Part shown: positions 1 through 12,387 of the stretch, one piece after another | How the letters are laid out: the number at the start of each line of letters is the position of its first letter | Position numbering within the stretch: position 1 is the first letter of the stretch | Assembly (NCBI GenBank): GCA_039105265.1 | Contig: JAPFFF010000001.1 | Coordinates: forward strand, 9,982,001 to 10,046,000 | From: Tritrichomonas musculus | Taxonomy: Eukaryota; Parabasalia; Tritrichomonadida; Tritrichomonadidae | DNA: 64,000 nucleotides | Reading direction: 5' to 3' | Translations under genes and position numbers: made by a program | Notes under the pieces: model-generated | Databases searched by the model: none | What the model was told of the DNA's origin: nothing | What the model saw: only the letters and a program-made list of their open reading frames with translations

Positions 1-3000
1 TTTCTGATTGTTTGCAATAGCTTGTGAGAAAGTGTCGTAAAACTTCTGATTTATCAAATCTAAGACTTTGTACTAGTTGTGGAAGAAACAGTAATGATTC
101 TCTTCTCGTAAAAAGTTGGAAACATCGAGCTACATAAGATGCTGATATCTTATTTTTCATTAATGCTGGAGTCAAAAGAGATAAAGCTTTACTTCCAGGA
201 ACAGTATCCCAGACAGCAAGGTAATTCAAATTAGATTTAGGAGACAATGCATACAAAGTAGCAAGCATTGGAACGCTTGGTGCTGTATAATGGTCAACTT
301 CCATGACACTAGCAATACTTGACAAAACATTTTGTCCAATTCGTGGCATTTTACAAAACGGATATAAGGCCTCTGGTGCTATTCTCCAAATTTCCTTAAC
401 TCTTGTTGAAACTGACAAACGATTTTCTTTAACTTGTCTTAATGCAAGTATTCTTTGCAATGAAGGTGATACCTGAGTTTGATTTATAAACGCGTTGAAA
501 ATTTGGATTTCATCACATAAAAGAAAAGCAACTACTTTAACTAGCATACTATAATTCTTATTAAACGGATTATTTTGTAAATATCGTTCTTCAACTTTAT
601 TAAATGAAGCTTCTGCTATTTTTGGAAATGGATGATCATCAATTGGATATTTAGATTCAATGGATAAATAAGCGCTTTCATCTCTTTTAATGGATTGAGC
701 TATTTTGCTATGTTCTTCATAACCAGATTCAAGTGTGTCGGGTAGGCAAAAGATTAATTGCTCGAGTAAGAAAAGTTCTCTTTGTGTAACGTATTTTAAT
801 ACATAATCATCGTAAGTAAACGAATATGAAATTAATGCAAGTCTTATAATTATTTTTTGTAAACAATCATATGATCGCGCTGTCATTTTAAATGGAGTCT
901 TCATAATCAAGCAGCCAAGATAAGCGTATGAAATTATAGCAGGAACAATACAAGCATGTTGAACAAATTTTCTATCCATTGCACATATTAAAACTGAAGC
1001 ATAATCAGCATAATGTGTATTTAATGTGATGTTTTCAATGAAAAATTGAAGTAGGGTAGTTTGATATTGAACAGCTTTTTCATCGATAACGAGTGATTCA
1101 GTAAAAAGGTTTGATTGATCTTCTAAACTTGATTCTTCTTCTGAGTTTTGATTATCTTCCTCTTCAGATTCTGAGTGTGAATGTTCTTCCTCTTCATCTG
1201 AATCAGAATTTGATTTTTTCTTCGAACTTTTAGATTCTTTGGTTTTATTAGTTTTTGAAGTTGGCTTTTTGGAAGTTTTCTTGTTGACCTTCGGACCGAA
1301 AATTCCAACATTATTCTTTGAAAGATCAACGAATGTTTGAATAAGTAAAGGAACAATTAGTTTTGACATTTCAACAGATTGCATTGCAACATGTGTCCAT
1401 GCAAGCATCAGTGTTTGTGGCTCGTTGTAGGCGATAAGGTCTGTGATTATTTCTGAATCAGGATGGATAATTACATAAGATGCAGAAAGGAGAAACCTTT
1501 CTTGATCATTTCTTACAGCTTTAATCATTTCTTCGTTTGCAAATTGTGCTTGGCCATAAACAACACTCCTTAACATAAACTCTTGCATCATTCGAACTCG
1601 AGTACTTTGTGGAAGTGCCTGCATAATTGGTAATAATGAAGATGATCCTGAGCATAATTGAATAGATCCTGATTTTTTTACTTGAGAATGAAATATTGCT
1701 GCAAAAAATGAATTTGGTACATAACAAACTGCATCTGAGAAAAGCTTATCAACTATTGATGAAAATATTTGAATTCGTTGCTGATCACCATTGCTATTTA
1801 ATTCATTATATGTATCAGATATTGAGTTTAATACTTCAGTATTGCATATAACAATCGGATAATCATTTGAAAAGGCTTTCAAAATTGGGTCGACTCGTGT
1901 TTGTACTCTGAGGTTTGCGGAAGCAAAACGTCGAATTAATTCAGACATTGTGAAGGAAGCGCACATATTTCTGCGTTCAAGATCAGTAACTGTAGAAAGA
2001 TATTGATAGAAAGTATTGAGAAGAGGATCAAACATTGCATTCAAAACACCAGAAAAATGAGGAATATATTTAGCTTCAATGTATTCTAGTATTGGACCAA
2101 AAATTCCTCGTTCAGCACGCATTTTTTCAAGTAAATAAATAGAAATAGCATAAATAACATCGGCAAGATCCATTTGTTGAAGCTGATAAATATTTTTAGA
2201 TGGTAGTCCTGGCAAGTATTTATTAAAAATTGGAATAACATCTTCTGATTTACGATATTTTTGGATGTTGTAAAGTATCAAAAGTTCTTGAATTCGAACT
2301 TTTGTCGACGAGAAATCAATTTTGGGTTTTCGTTGAACAAGTGGGGGAATAAAGCGTGCTATTTTATCAAGAGAAGGATCCCAGTGCGATAAGTAATTTG
2401 GATTATCGAGAGTGAAAAGAATGCATGTAATGAAAAACTGTTGAATAAGTCGATTCATATCTTGATCATTTTCAGACATTAAAGGCTCGATTTCAGCAAT
2501 AAATGGTAAAAATTCGCCAATATAATCGGTATTTGAGATAAGACTTTTTGATCTTTGCGAGAGGTTTGATGCAATCTTAATTGAATTTTGTAAAACAGAT
2601 TTAATAAAAACGATCGTCAACTGGGTTGGAAAATTAATTTTAATGCATCGCTTTAAGGTTAATATGCAGCCATTTACTACTGCTTTATATGTTTGCATAT
2701 TTGGTGGACTGTCTGATTTAGATTCGGAAGGTGAAACCTGGAGGAGTACAGATGATAAGGCGTCAAGTAACTCAACTTGATCTTCTTCTTCAAAAAATGG
2801 GAAAAATCGATGAAATTCTAGGATTATTGTATCTGCAGGAATCGAAATCGTCTCTCTTTCAGAGGGCCGAAGGAATAATGTAAGGAAAAAATCATTCATT
2901 CTATTTCGAACTGTTGCGAACTGGGTTGTTTCAAGGATATTACGTAATTGATTTAATTGTTGTTGATTCTTAAGGCGTGAAAGAAGCCTATTTACTTTTT

Positions 3001-3190
3001 CTATTTCACGATCTTCTGGTGGCTGAAATAAATCAGAACTGGAGCCCGAAATCTTTGGATGAAATTTTTGATATTTTGCAGCTATCACCTCATCTAGTGC
3101 TTGAAACGAATATATAGATGTTGATAAGCATTGTCCTTGAAGCTGTGAAAGAGTATTTTTTGATTTGCCAGTAGTTGAATTAGGATTCAT
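1..3190 (-). CDS. Phosphatidylinositol 4-kinase alpha-like protein, N-terminal and helical part (3' end outside window)
   Basis: An uninterrupted frame of 1063 codons runs from the ATG at 3190 off the window edge. Most of it is alpha-helical and low in motifs, as in the large N-terminal solenoid of PI4K type III alpha. The diagnostic piece is the last 30 visible residues, with LLFLPQLVQSLRFDKSEVLR, followed by SYCKQSE. This matches the PIK accessory domain of PI4KA-type kinases, where a leucine-rich helix precedes a conserved Q-[AS]-L-[RK]-[FY]-[DE] step. The kinase domain should lie beyond base 1. If so, the enzyme makes PI4P at membranes. A Lys/Ser then Asp/Glu-rich linker lies roughly at residues 635-690 (about 1120-1290). 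A PI3K-related or other PIK-domain kinase is the alternative. The reading frame is certain; the family call rests on one region. Confidence 0.72.
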   Translation of the reverse strand, partial: MNPNSTTGKSKNTLSQLQGQCLSTSIYSFQALDEVIAAKYQKFHPKISGSSSDLFQPPEDREIEKVNRLLSRLKNQQQLNQLRNILETTQFATVRNRMNDFFLTLFLRPSERETISIPADTIILEFHRFFPFFEEEDQVELLDALSSVLLQVSPSESKSDSPPNMQTYKAVVNGCILTLKRCIKINFPTQLTIVFIKSVLQNSIKIASNLSQRSKSLISNTDYIGEFLPFIAEIEPLMSENDQDMNRLIQQFFITCILFTLDNPNYLSHWDPSLDKIARFIPPLVQRKPKIDFSSTKVRIQELLILYNIQKYRKSEDVIPIFNKYLPGLPSKNIYQLQQMDLADVIYAISIYLLEKMRAERGIFGPILEYIEAKYIPHFSGVLNAMFDPLLNTFYQYLSTVTDLERRNMCASFTMSELIRRFASANLRVQTRVDPILKAFSNDYPIVICNTEVLNSISDTYNELNSNGDQQRIQIFSSIVDKLFSDAVCYVPNSFFAAIFHSQVKKSGSIQLCSGSSSLLPIMQALPQSTRVRMMQEFMLRSVVYGQAQFANEEMIKAVRNDQERFLLSASYVIIHPDSEIITDLIAYNEPQTLMLAWTHVAMQSVEMSKLIVPLLIQTFVDLSKNNVGIFGPKVNKKTSKKPTSKTNKTKESKSSKKKSNSDSDEEEEHSHSESEEEDNQNSEEESSLEDQSNLFTESLVIDEKAVQYQTTLLQFFIENITLNTHYADYASVLICAMDRKFVQHACIVPAIISYAYLGCLIMKTPFKMTARSYDCLQKIIIRLALISYSFTYDDYVLKYVTQRELFLLEQLIFCLPDTLESGYEEHSKIAQSIKRDESAYLSIESKYPIDDHPFPKIAEASFNKVEERYLQNNPFNKNYSMLVKVVAFLLCDEIQIFNAFINQTQVSPSLQRILALRQVKENRLSVSTRVKEIWRIAPEALYPFCKMPRIGQNVLSSIASVMEVDHYTAPSVPMLATLYALSPKSNLNYLAVWDTVPGSKALSLLTPALMKNKISASYVARCFQLFTRRESLLFLPQLVQSLRFDKSEVLRHFLTSYCKQSE

Positions 3191-6100
3191 TTTTAATGTA
3201 TCTTTGATCACTCTTTATTATCAAAAACTATCAATTTTTTGAATAATTATTTTTTAATTTTAATAATAAGGTTTGAATTATCTGAAAAAGTTAATTTTAT
3301 TCATTAGTTTTATCATTTCGAAATGAGTTATGACTAGTATTTTTTATCATGAAGCCAATATCATGATATCTAAAATAATCAAGGTTTCACAATTAAATTC
3401 CTCTTAACCCTCTGTTGAAACATTGATCTTTATTTTTTTTTATAAAATTAGAATAAGAATTTACTGTCATTTCGCCAAAATCAAATAGCATTTTATTATC
3501 TTTATTTTATAGGAGTCGTATACTTTTAAAAAATTTTTAGCTACCTAAAAAAAATCATTTTAACTTTTAGTAATATAGAGGTGAGGCTGCGAAAATTTTT
3601 GGTATTTTTTAATAATATTAATACATATTATTTTATTCCAGAATTAAATGCTATTTATGATAATTTCACTAATATTTTTTTCAGATTTTTAGCTATAAAT
3701 CTATTTTTAAAATTGAATAGCATCTATCTTATTATAATTTCAATTTTATCTTAATAAAAAAATTCTATTTACTCAAAATAATAAATAATTTAATTATCAA
3801 TATTTAATATATAGATGTGAATATAATATTAAAATCTTCGACTAAGAATTATAAATCAAATAATGATTTTTTATGATTTAACTAACTATAATCATATTAT
3901 AAGCATGATTTTTTTGGTAAATTATTGATAAATATTAAAATAAATACTTATTGTGATGTTGATACCAAAATAAAAACAAATGAAATTATTTAGATATTTG
4001 TGAAGTTTACATCATTAACGTATATAGAATTATATTCAATATTAAACCTCAATCCTAGCTAAAATTGTAAAAAATTTTTAAAAAATATTTTGATATGTTT
4101 GCCAGCACCAGATAAGTTAAGAGATAAACTATAGTCATCCCTTTGGTCTTTAATATAGAAGAAAATTTCTCTTTAAATTGAAAAATATTTTTTTGAATTT
4201 TGACCAAAAACGCATTCATTGAATAGCTTTCTTATTAAAAAATAGAGATCATCTATATACAAATGCAATTTAATGGTTGAAAAGAAAAAATAATGACGAA
4301 TATATGAATTATGACATTTTGAAATATCAATACAATTTCAATTTATTTTGATTAAATCTGAAAAAAAGTATATGATATGAAAAGGTAACAGCACCATAAT
4401 ACTATATTTTTAATTTATTTTTAATTTTGTTGATTATTATTCCTAAAAAAGTTCATTTAAAATTTCGCAGTCTCACCTCTAGTAATATAAATTTTTGGAA
4501 TAATATAAATAATTTGAATTGCACAAGAGCAGTGAATATAAAATATTCAGTTAAATCCTAATGTTTCTTAATTGTTTTTTATATTCATTAATAAGATGAA
4601 AAGAGATTTAATATAACTAATGTATTTTGTTTCTGTATATAAAGAATATAATGATTTATAATCATTGGAATAATTATATAAAACAAGTATAAAGAATGCT
4701 TTAATAATTCAATTGAATATAAGAAAATCATAAAAAGAATTAAGCATCTAAATCAAAAATGTTGTGAAATTAAAGAAAAATACAATTTTTTAAATAAAAT
4801 CTTTAAGTAGGAATATAAATCTATTTGAAAAAGCTTATAATAATAATCCCGTTCAGATAAAGTTAAAAATAGCTATTCTGCAATTTTAAAATATGAATTT
4901 TTAAATTATTCTTTATATTTTTTGAGAAAACCTTTATAATTGGTATAAAATCTAAAATTAATTTCTCTTATCATAGTCTTTTTCCTTTTTAACCTATTAA
5001 TATTTGTCACAAATAATAATAACCTTGAAAATGCAAAAATTAGAAATGATGAAATGAAAATAATTTGCTCAACAAAAAACCCTATTGGCCAATTATGAAT
5101 CCATCATGGAATTGAGTGGATAAAACATAAAGGAATCAATATAAATACTTTATTGGATAACTCTATTAGATTTTACAATATAAATATAAATCAATAGAAT
5201 TTTATATTCTTATCGCTCATCGTCTAAAGAAAAAGTGAAAAATCAATTGATATAAACTGTTAATAATAAACAAATTTTTGAAATATAATGAAATGGTTAA
5301 AAATGAGATTCATTAATTAAAAAAGTGAATGTTAAATTAGCATTTTTACTAAATAAAACAATGAAATGAAATTTTTTTTCAAATTGAATTTATGAAAGAA
5401 TATTTTCAAAGGAGATAATTATTCTTTTTAGAGGAATAGAATTAAACTTTTTCAATATATTTTTTTAAAATCTAAAACATTGGTATCTTTATTAATATCC
5501 TATAAATAAAAATAATAATAATTTCATTATTATATATAATTCATATTATAAATATTAATTTATATAAATAAGCATTTTTATCATTAAGCAAAAAGATTAC
5601 ATTATAACTCAAAACTGGCCTAAGCGTTTGTTTCCTTCGAAATATATAATATGTTTTATCTGATAGTTAATCAAATTAGCTGGTTTGAAAAAGAATCTGA
5701 TCACACAATTTTTTTTTTCTATTTTAATTCCATTATTTTAATATTGTTTTTATTGAAAAAGTGAATAAGAAAAATTGAAATAAAATTCAGAAATCAGAAA
5801 ATAAATTTAACAAATTTTAATTAAACCAATTTTTTAAAAATATATATATCTTTAAATTTCATGATTATAATATTAATTAAATCATAAATATAATTTAAAT
5901 ATATAATCATGATTAATTTAAATATAAAAACATAAAAATACTTTGACAAAAATTTGGTTTCTATACCTCTTTCTTTTAATAAAAAAAAAAAAAAAAAACG
6001 AACAAATATTCAAATTTTTTTCACTTCATAGTTTTGACCACTCATAGAATTTAACATTACAAAAACGAAAAGTTCAAAAAACAAAAAGAAATAAATAAAC

Positions 6101-7550
6101 TCATCATTTAAATATATTTAGAATGATATTGTTGTGGATAATAATTAAAAAACGAACTTTTTGTGAATAAAATGAAAATAATTTAATTTCTATTTATCTT
6201 TTTTAAAGTAGGATGTTCAGAGTTTAAATCAATAAAATTTATTCATAAATAAATATATGTAATATCATCAAGATATATTTTACAAAATTCAATTTTTTGA
6301 TTAACTATTTGATATTTTATTTGCGTTTCCTCAAAAGAGGAATATCAGAAAAATTGAAAATGGCAATTATCAATTTATTTTTCAATAATTATTTTTTTTT
6401 TTTTTTTTTTTTTTATATTCAAATTGTTCTAAACTTTGATTAAAAATCCATTCTTTATTACACTTTTCAAATACTTTTATCTTTTTATACATTTAAAATT
6501 ACTAAACAAAGGTGCAATTTACTATTAGAAAATAATAGAATTTAAATTAAAAATATTATCTGCTTTAAAAATATTTTGAGAAATAATAATAATTTTCGAG
6601 TGAGAAATAAAATTTTGATGAAAACTTAGGAGCAGGGTAATAAGAAGCCTTCCTTTATGTTTTTAATTTTGATATCTCATTTCTTTTTCCTTGGTATATA
6701 AGCTCTGCTCTTGAAAGGATAGAAAAGAGAATCATTTGTGTTTTTTTTTTGGAAGTATTATCATGTTTTTAACAAGATTATCCTAATAAAAAGTATTTTC
6801 CAGTAGCATTGTCCTTCTTTGTAAGTAATTTGTCCAAAATTTTGATATAATTTGATAAAAACTTGATTCTTAGATAGAATTATTTGTATTGTAAATCAAA
6901 TTTTATATAAATTTTCTATTGAAACCCGAATGTATTGGTACGTTTCGAATTAACAAGATTTTTTGCTCTTTTCTTTCCATTGTAATTTTCAATTTTAACT
7001 ATTTCGAAAAAATTGAATAAATTTGTTCAAATTTATTTTGAATTGGTCTTTGCAAAAAGTGAAATTTTATTTGGTTTAATGTTTATATTTTGATACAAAC
7101 CATCAATAATCATACAAAATTGAAGGGCGCGGGAATTAAAATAATTAGTTTTCAAATCATAGAATTTCCTTTATCAATTTTAATAAAAGGCTGAATTATT
7201 TGAGAAAATAATTATTCTGTTTTTTTCTGAATTAATTCGCTCAAATTTATTTTGAAGATGAATAAAATTTTCTGAAAGATTTATGAAAATAACTCAATTG
7301 ATAATATTACTTTATTTGCTTTAAATCTTTTTTTTTTATTTGTTAAAAAAACTAAAATTTCTTATAATTAGATATATTTTATTTATATATATTAGATTTT
7401 CAAATTTTTAAATATTCTTGTGGTTTTTTAAGCTCTTTTTTATACTCTGATTTTTCGGAATTTTTTTTTTCAATTGAAATAAGAAATTTATCAATTTCTA
7501 ATCGGTTAATTTTATTTACAATTTGTATCAATTATTTTTTAGATTATTCA
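3191..7550. other. Long AT-rich spacer
   Basis: No coding frame of interest is seen on either strand. The DNA is extremely AT-rich with long A and T runs (about 5981-5998 and 6392-6414). It holds the Mutator-like element at 3568-4489. The rest shows nothing I can name. It must contain the promoters of the PI4K-like gene (leftward) and the Myb gene (rightward). Confidence 0.6.
3568..4489. mobile_element. Non-autonomous Mutator-like element with 10-bp target duplication
   Basis: The ends at 3578 and 4479 are inverted copies of GAGGTGAGRCTGCGAAA (one mismatch). The flanks carry a perfect 10-bp direct repeat TAGTAATATA (3568-3577 and 4480-4489). A 9-11 bp duplication is typical of the Mutator superfamily, which occurs in trichomonads. 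The 902-bp interior has no open frame, so it must be mobilised in trans. Superfamily assignment is by duplication length only. Confidence 0.7.
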
Positions 7551-8414
7551 ATGAGTTCTGAAGTATTTCAACCATTAGTTGCCGTAGCAGATAGCTATAT
7601 CAGTGAAGCCTCGCCCAAAATAGCGCCAGATGTAATGGAACACCTTAAGAAAGTAATGAGATCTTTTATTTATGGAGAAATGACCCAAGAGGAAGCCAAA
7701 AATGAATTTATGTCGGCTATCTCAGTAACTCGACCAATCGAACGAATTGCAGCAATTCTAAACGTTTCAGCTACTCCAATTTCGCCAAACGATGCTCCAA
7801 ATTCACCAATGTCAATGCTTGGTGGTGCAAGGAAAAAGACACATCCATGGAGTGAATATGAAGACCAACGTCTCCTTGCTGCAATCCATAAATATGGGTT
7901 AGATAATTGGGCCCCTGTATCTGTTTTTGTAGGCAACAGAAGAACCAGGGCACAATGCTCACAGAGATGGTTTAGGGGTCTTGATCCTCGTATTTCAAAG
8001 GTTCTCTGGACAGCTGAAGAAGAAAGAAAGCTCCTCCAACTTATTGAGAGATATGGTGATCGAGCTTGGACAAAAATTTCGGCCGAACTTGGAAACAGAA
8101 GTGATGCTCAATGTAGATATCATTATCGTCAAATGATGAAAGAAAATAATGATGGACCACAAGGTCCAATCGAAAGAAGTCAGATTTCTTCTGTTATGTC
8201 CGCACCTACTGGTGCATTAAAAGCAGAAATGAACTCAATTATGCCTCATCATGCAATGTTAATCTCATTATCACCATCTTCAATGAACAGAGAAAAATTA
8301 CCGCCAATTACCAGTATTTTGAGCGCAATAAATCAACCTGAAGAGCATATGAAAGGAATGAGAGCTTTTGAATCAATGCTTAGGCCAATGCGTGAAACTG
8401 TTAATTCTCAATAA
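7551..8414 (+). CDS. R2R3 Myb-like DNA-binding protein
   Basis: A 287-residue protein with two Myb/SANT repeats. The first, about residues 98-144, starts at HPWSEYEDQRLL and has the W-W-W spacing (W100, W120, W140). The second, about residues 150-197, has VLWTAEEERKLLQLIERYG and its third tryptophan position replaced by tyrosine (CRYHYRQ). The helical N-terminal 90 residues and the C-terminus have no recognised domain. Trichomonads use a large Myb family for transcription, including at core promoters, so a nuclear sequence-specific regulator is expected. The ATG follows ATTATTC directly, with no upstream in-frame ATG. The 4.3-kb AT-rich spacer lies upstream. Confidence 0.93.
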   Translation: MSSEVFQPLVAVADSYISEASPKIAPDVMEHLKKVMRSFIYGEMTQEEAKNEFMSAISVTRPIERIAAILNVSATPISPNDAPNSPMSMLGGARKKTHPWSEYEDQRLLAAIHKYGLDNWAPVSVFVGNRRTRAQCSQRWFRGLDPRISKVLWTAEEERKLLQLIERYGDRAWTKISAELGNRSDAQCRYHYRQMMKENNDGPQGPIERSQISSVMSAPTGALKAEMNSIMPHHAMLISLSPSSMNREKLPPITSILSAINQPEEHMKGMRAFESMLRPMRETVNSQ

Positions 8415-9070
8415 GCGAATATATATTTATATATATATTTTATTTTCTTTCTTTTATTTTTATATTGTAAAACAAATATCATGTCATATGAAACATATAT
8501 TTTTTATTAAATATTACTCATATATACAATTTTATAATAAAATTTTTATTTATTACTCCTTCTTTAAGATCATCAATTTAAATTACATTGGAGATTAATC
8601 ATCGATTATTTTTTATATTTATGGCTGATTTATTATCAAAAACAATTGAATATTTGAATTTAAATAAAAATCAATATACCATTGAAAAATTTCGGTTTCT
8701 ATCAAATTTGTGATTTTGATTTTTCACAAAAAAAAATGTATTGTAGAAAAAAAATATACTATATCTTCAAGAAAAAAAGAAAATTATTATTTAAAATTTT
8801 TTAATAATATTAAAGGATAATAAACAAATGAATTTTTATTTTTAATTATTAAAATTTTATGTAATTAATAGTATTTGTTAACCTTAAAATTTGAGTGGTT
8901 TTACAAAAATTAAAAAAAAGAATTTAGATAAATTGAGTAAAAACGATCAAAATGAATTCGAAAATTCCAGAAAGGAATACTCATTTTGAGTTTTTCTCTC
9001 AAAAAGTGTTCATTCAAGATATTTGTGAATATATCCGTTTTATGTAAAAAAAAAAAAAATATCATTCAAT
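8415..9070. other. AT-rich spacer downstream of the Myb gene
   Basis: Very AT-rich, with (AT)n-like tracts just after the Myb stop and several A runs. No gene or paired repeat is visible. Confidence 0.5.
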
Positions 9071-9071
9071 G

Positions 9072-10436
9072 CAGGGATGTTTATCGATAGCCTCCGATAA
9101 CGGTTAAATACGTTGTCGATATTATCAACATTATCGGGAGTAGAGTAGAATAACCGATACCATCCGATAATAAATATCATTATCAATATAAACGGTTTTC
9201 CATTGGCCAATAATTAACTTTTTTGAAGCAAAGAAAAGATAAATACTAGAATATATGACTATTTAATTGTTAAATATTTATATAAAAGTTATTTTATCAA
9301 GTAATGACATATAAAAAAGCTTATATGTACAATGGATCAAATTATTTAAAAAAGATTTTTTATATTTCATAGGAAATTAACTTTTGTTATGATAAAAGAT
9401 AAGTAATATATTATAATTCTACTAGTATTTAAGTATGAAATTAACAATCAATAAAGATATTTTTATTTTAGCAAAAAAAAATTAATTTATCAAAAAGTGA
9501 ACACGATAACTTTATGCAACTCAAAAAAAAACGCAAATTATTTTGGTAGCCTTGAATTAATATTTCATTATATATTAAGATTCGTTAATTTGCAAATATG
9601 GAAATAATTTAATACTGAGAAGATATGAGGAAATTATGTCATCATATAATGTTGTTCTTAATCAAGAGTACTTCTCAATGGTTTTAAAATGTCATTTTTT
9701 CGATTTCTAAAATATTTTGAAGGCTCAAAATATACAAATTCTTAGAAAATGATATGACCAATATAAAAATGATATTTCTATACAAGAAGAAGAAGAAGAG
9801 GAGGAAATTTTTGAAACGTTTCAATGTACAAGTATGATAGCCAAAAGAAAAAATAATTAGAAAATGATATTTCTATACAAGAAGAAGAAGAAGAGGAGGA
9901 AATTTTTGAAACGTTTCAATGTACAAGCATTAATGAAACAGAAGAAATTACTTAAATTTATGAAATTTATGAATCAATTTTATTAAAAGATGCAGTTAAA
10001 TATTAATATGTAAAAAGAGTGTTTTTCAACTTTCAGTTAAAAATCCCCCTTACGCCTACCACTAGTGAAATTTAGGGATATTTTTACTGAATCACTTAAG
10101 TCTCTTACTGTGACTCCTATGTTTCATCTAAAGAAATTCTTTTATGATAATAGCGGTAACTTTAGTAGAGAAAAAAGAAGATTGAATGAATTAAAGCAAT
10201 TTTTTTGGATTTAGATAGACGTTAAAAAAGTATCTAATCCTAGGAATCTATAGAAATTATTTAAAACAAATGCAAACGCCCCAATATCATTATAGAATTT
10301 TACAGACGTCAATAACTATGGTATTACTGATGATATCATTTCGAACCATAGAGGCCACCTAATGTATGTTAATGTTTATACTACCGAGATAAACGAATAT
10401 CCAGTAGTATTACAAGAGATAAAAAGAATATGATGA
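9072..10436 (+). pseudogene. Heavily decayed hAT-like transposon relic
   Basis: The segment opens with CAGGGATGTTTATCGATA, which resembles a hAT terminal repeat; I found no matching right end. From about 10068 to 10433 one frame stays coherent for about 120 codons, interrupted by three TAGs and ended by TGA TGA. Readable pieces include KKFFYDNSGNFSREKRRLNE and HLMYVNVYTTEINEYPVVLQ. The second resembles the part of hAT (DUF659-type) transposases after the first catalytic region. Around 9690-9830 a frame with ILKAQNIQILRK and YDQYKNDISIQE resembles the end of a BED zinc finger. All of this is weak and inferred from style, but the coherent frame suggests an old gene. Confidence 0.35.
9766..9927. 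repeat. Imperfect tandem duplication, 95-bp period
   Basis: About 67 bp, from AAAATGATATTTCTATACAA through a GAAGAAGAAGAAGAGGAGGAA tract to AATGTACAAG, occurs at 9766-9832 and again at 9861-9927. The copies are almost identical, so this duplication is younger than the decay of the surrounding relic. Confidence 0.8.
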
Positions 10437-10771
10437 AACCTCACCTTGAGAAAGAGTTATTTTAAATCCGGTCGATTCCCAAGATGATCTGATTAACTCA
10501 GAATTAAAAGATGATTCATATGCTTGCTTGATTTTCATGAGTTTTCGTGTTAATCATCATCTAATACTCTTTCTATTAAAGTGATTAAGATCACACTCTA
10601 TATATTGAATATATATACTAAATAAAATCATATTATATAAAAAAATATATTTATATCTGTTTCTATATTTCACTTTATTCTTACTAAAAAAATTTTTAGC
10701 GTCTTTTTTTCAAAAATTTGGTACGTTATACCAATTTATTTGAATAATTTTTACTTTAATACAGTTCATTT

Positions 10772-12070
10772 ATGCTAGTTGCCGTTTCTTTACCAACCCT
10801 CCAAAAGTGCATCGATCTTTTAGGAGAATCAGAAGGACCAGTTTTCCATAAACTATTGACCAAATCAGATTTTCACTCTGCGCCAACGCTTTTGGATCAA
10901 ATTAACTTCATTAAAGAACATAAAAAAGATATTACTTTTCGTTTAACTATTAAATTGCTAGGAATTCATAATAAAGCATATTACAAAGCAATTCAAAATG
11001 TGCCTCCAGTGGTTACATTATTTTGAAATCGACCATCTAGAATGTTGCTTAAAATAGAAGATGAACTCATCTTAGTTGACATAATATATTGTCATCAGCT
11101 TAGCAATGATTGCATGTCAGGCAAAGATGTTCGCGAATCTGCATCTTCTTTATATAAGGATAGAACAGGAAGCGATAGAAGTTTCAGCTGAGACTGGTTT
11201 TGTGACTTTAAAAGTTTGCATATAAACGACATTCAAAAAGTGAAAACTCCTTGTATAGATGAAGATCGTGCAGAATTATCCATTGATGAAGTCGAGAGAT
11301 ACTTCAATGAAATCGACGAGATGATGAAGGACCCTCCAAATCCATTTCTTTTGTTAAACTTTGATGAAACTGGATTTGGAAGGCGTCCTGAAAAAGGGAA
11401 GTATAAAACTGTTTATATTGTTAAAAAGCTCCAAAAAAGTCATTTTAGCGTGAGCAAGCTGATATTCACCACATTTCTCTTGTGATGTGCATAACAGCTG
11501 CATGTATCCCATTGAAGCCATTATGTCTTGCCTCTCGAAAAACGGCAGATCAAGATCCGTTGGGGAGAGTTATTAACTACTCCTAAAGGATAAATGACCG
11601 AGGATTCAATGATATTTTGGGTAGAAAATATCCTTGCCCCTCATGTTGCCATTGTAAGAGCAGTATTTGGTGCGGAATCTCGATGTGTTCTTATTGGTGA
11701 TGGTTGTAAAGCACATTTTAGCGAAAAAGTGGATGAATGCTTTAATAAAATTGGGAATGTTAAAGTCATTCCTTTGCCAGCACACTCGAGTCATTTGACT
11801 CAAATGTTAGATTCGTCTGCATTTGGATCATTGAAGAAAAGATACTCTTCAATACCTGGTAATAAAAATTATACATATCGTTATACAAGAAAACTCATGA
11901 AAATCAAGCAAGCATATGAATCATCTTTTAATTCTGAGTTAATCAGATCATCTTGGGAATCGACCGGATTTAAAATAACTCTTTCTCAAGGTGAGGTTTC
12001 ATCATATTCTTTTTCTGATGATTTCAAATCATTTATTCGAGCTGAAGTTCTTCATGAAAGCCCTCGATGA
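10772..12070 (+). pseudogene. Pogo/Tigger-like DDE transposase, broken
   Basis: Three open pieces plus the sequence between them form one transposase of the DDE_1 (pogo, Tigger, CENP-B) type. The first (10772-11026) is a helix-turn-helix-like N-terminus. A TGA at 11024 and another near 11190 interrupt the frame. The middle holds LLLNFDETGFGRRPEKG with the first catalytic Asp. The last (11594-12070) has CVLIGDGCKAHF with the second Asp and IPLPAHSSHLTQMLDSSAFG, the usual P-x-H-[ST]-[ST]-H-L-x-Q-x-L-D signature. Two frameshifts (about 11440-11465 and about 11550) and a TAA at 11591 separate the pieces. The product cannot be made intact. A second, opposite-strand relic of the family is at 51983-52529. 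Confidence 0.85.
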
Positions 12071-12387
12071 TTTTAATAAAAAACCACTTTTTCATATTTT
12101 CTTATTATTTAAAAACAATTTAAACTCAAATAACTGCTTATACAACTATATAAGTATCTAATACATGATAATCATTCATTTATTTTGAGTTTATAAACAT
12201 CTAATATTTGATGCATATTCTCCGCAAAAAAACTTTTTTTTGAATTTTTGGATGCATAACTAAGTATCAAATATTTACACAAAATTATACATTATAATCT
12301 TAATTATACTTTGTAAAAATTGAAAAATAATAATAATAAAAAAACGATCATTTCCATCTCAATTTTTATTTATTTTTTTTTTTTTTT

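Noticed and set aside
6600..6760. Less AT-rich stretch with AGGAGCAGGG and CTCTGCTCT and a following T run, considered as an RNA gene
   Set aside because: The arms pair poorly and no snRNA, SRP or RNase P core motif is visible.
7670..7962. Minus-strand frames across the Myb gene
   Set aside because: Shadows of the Myb coding frame.
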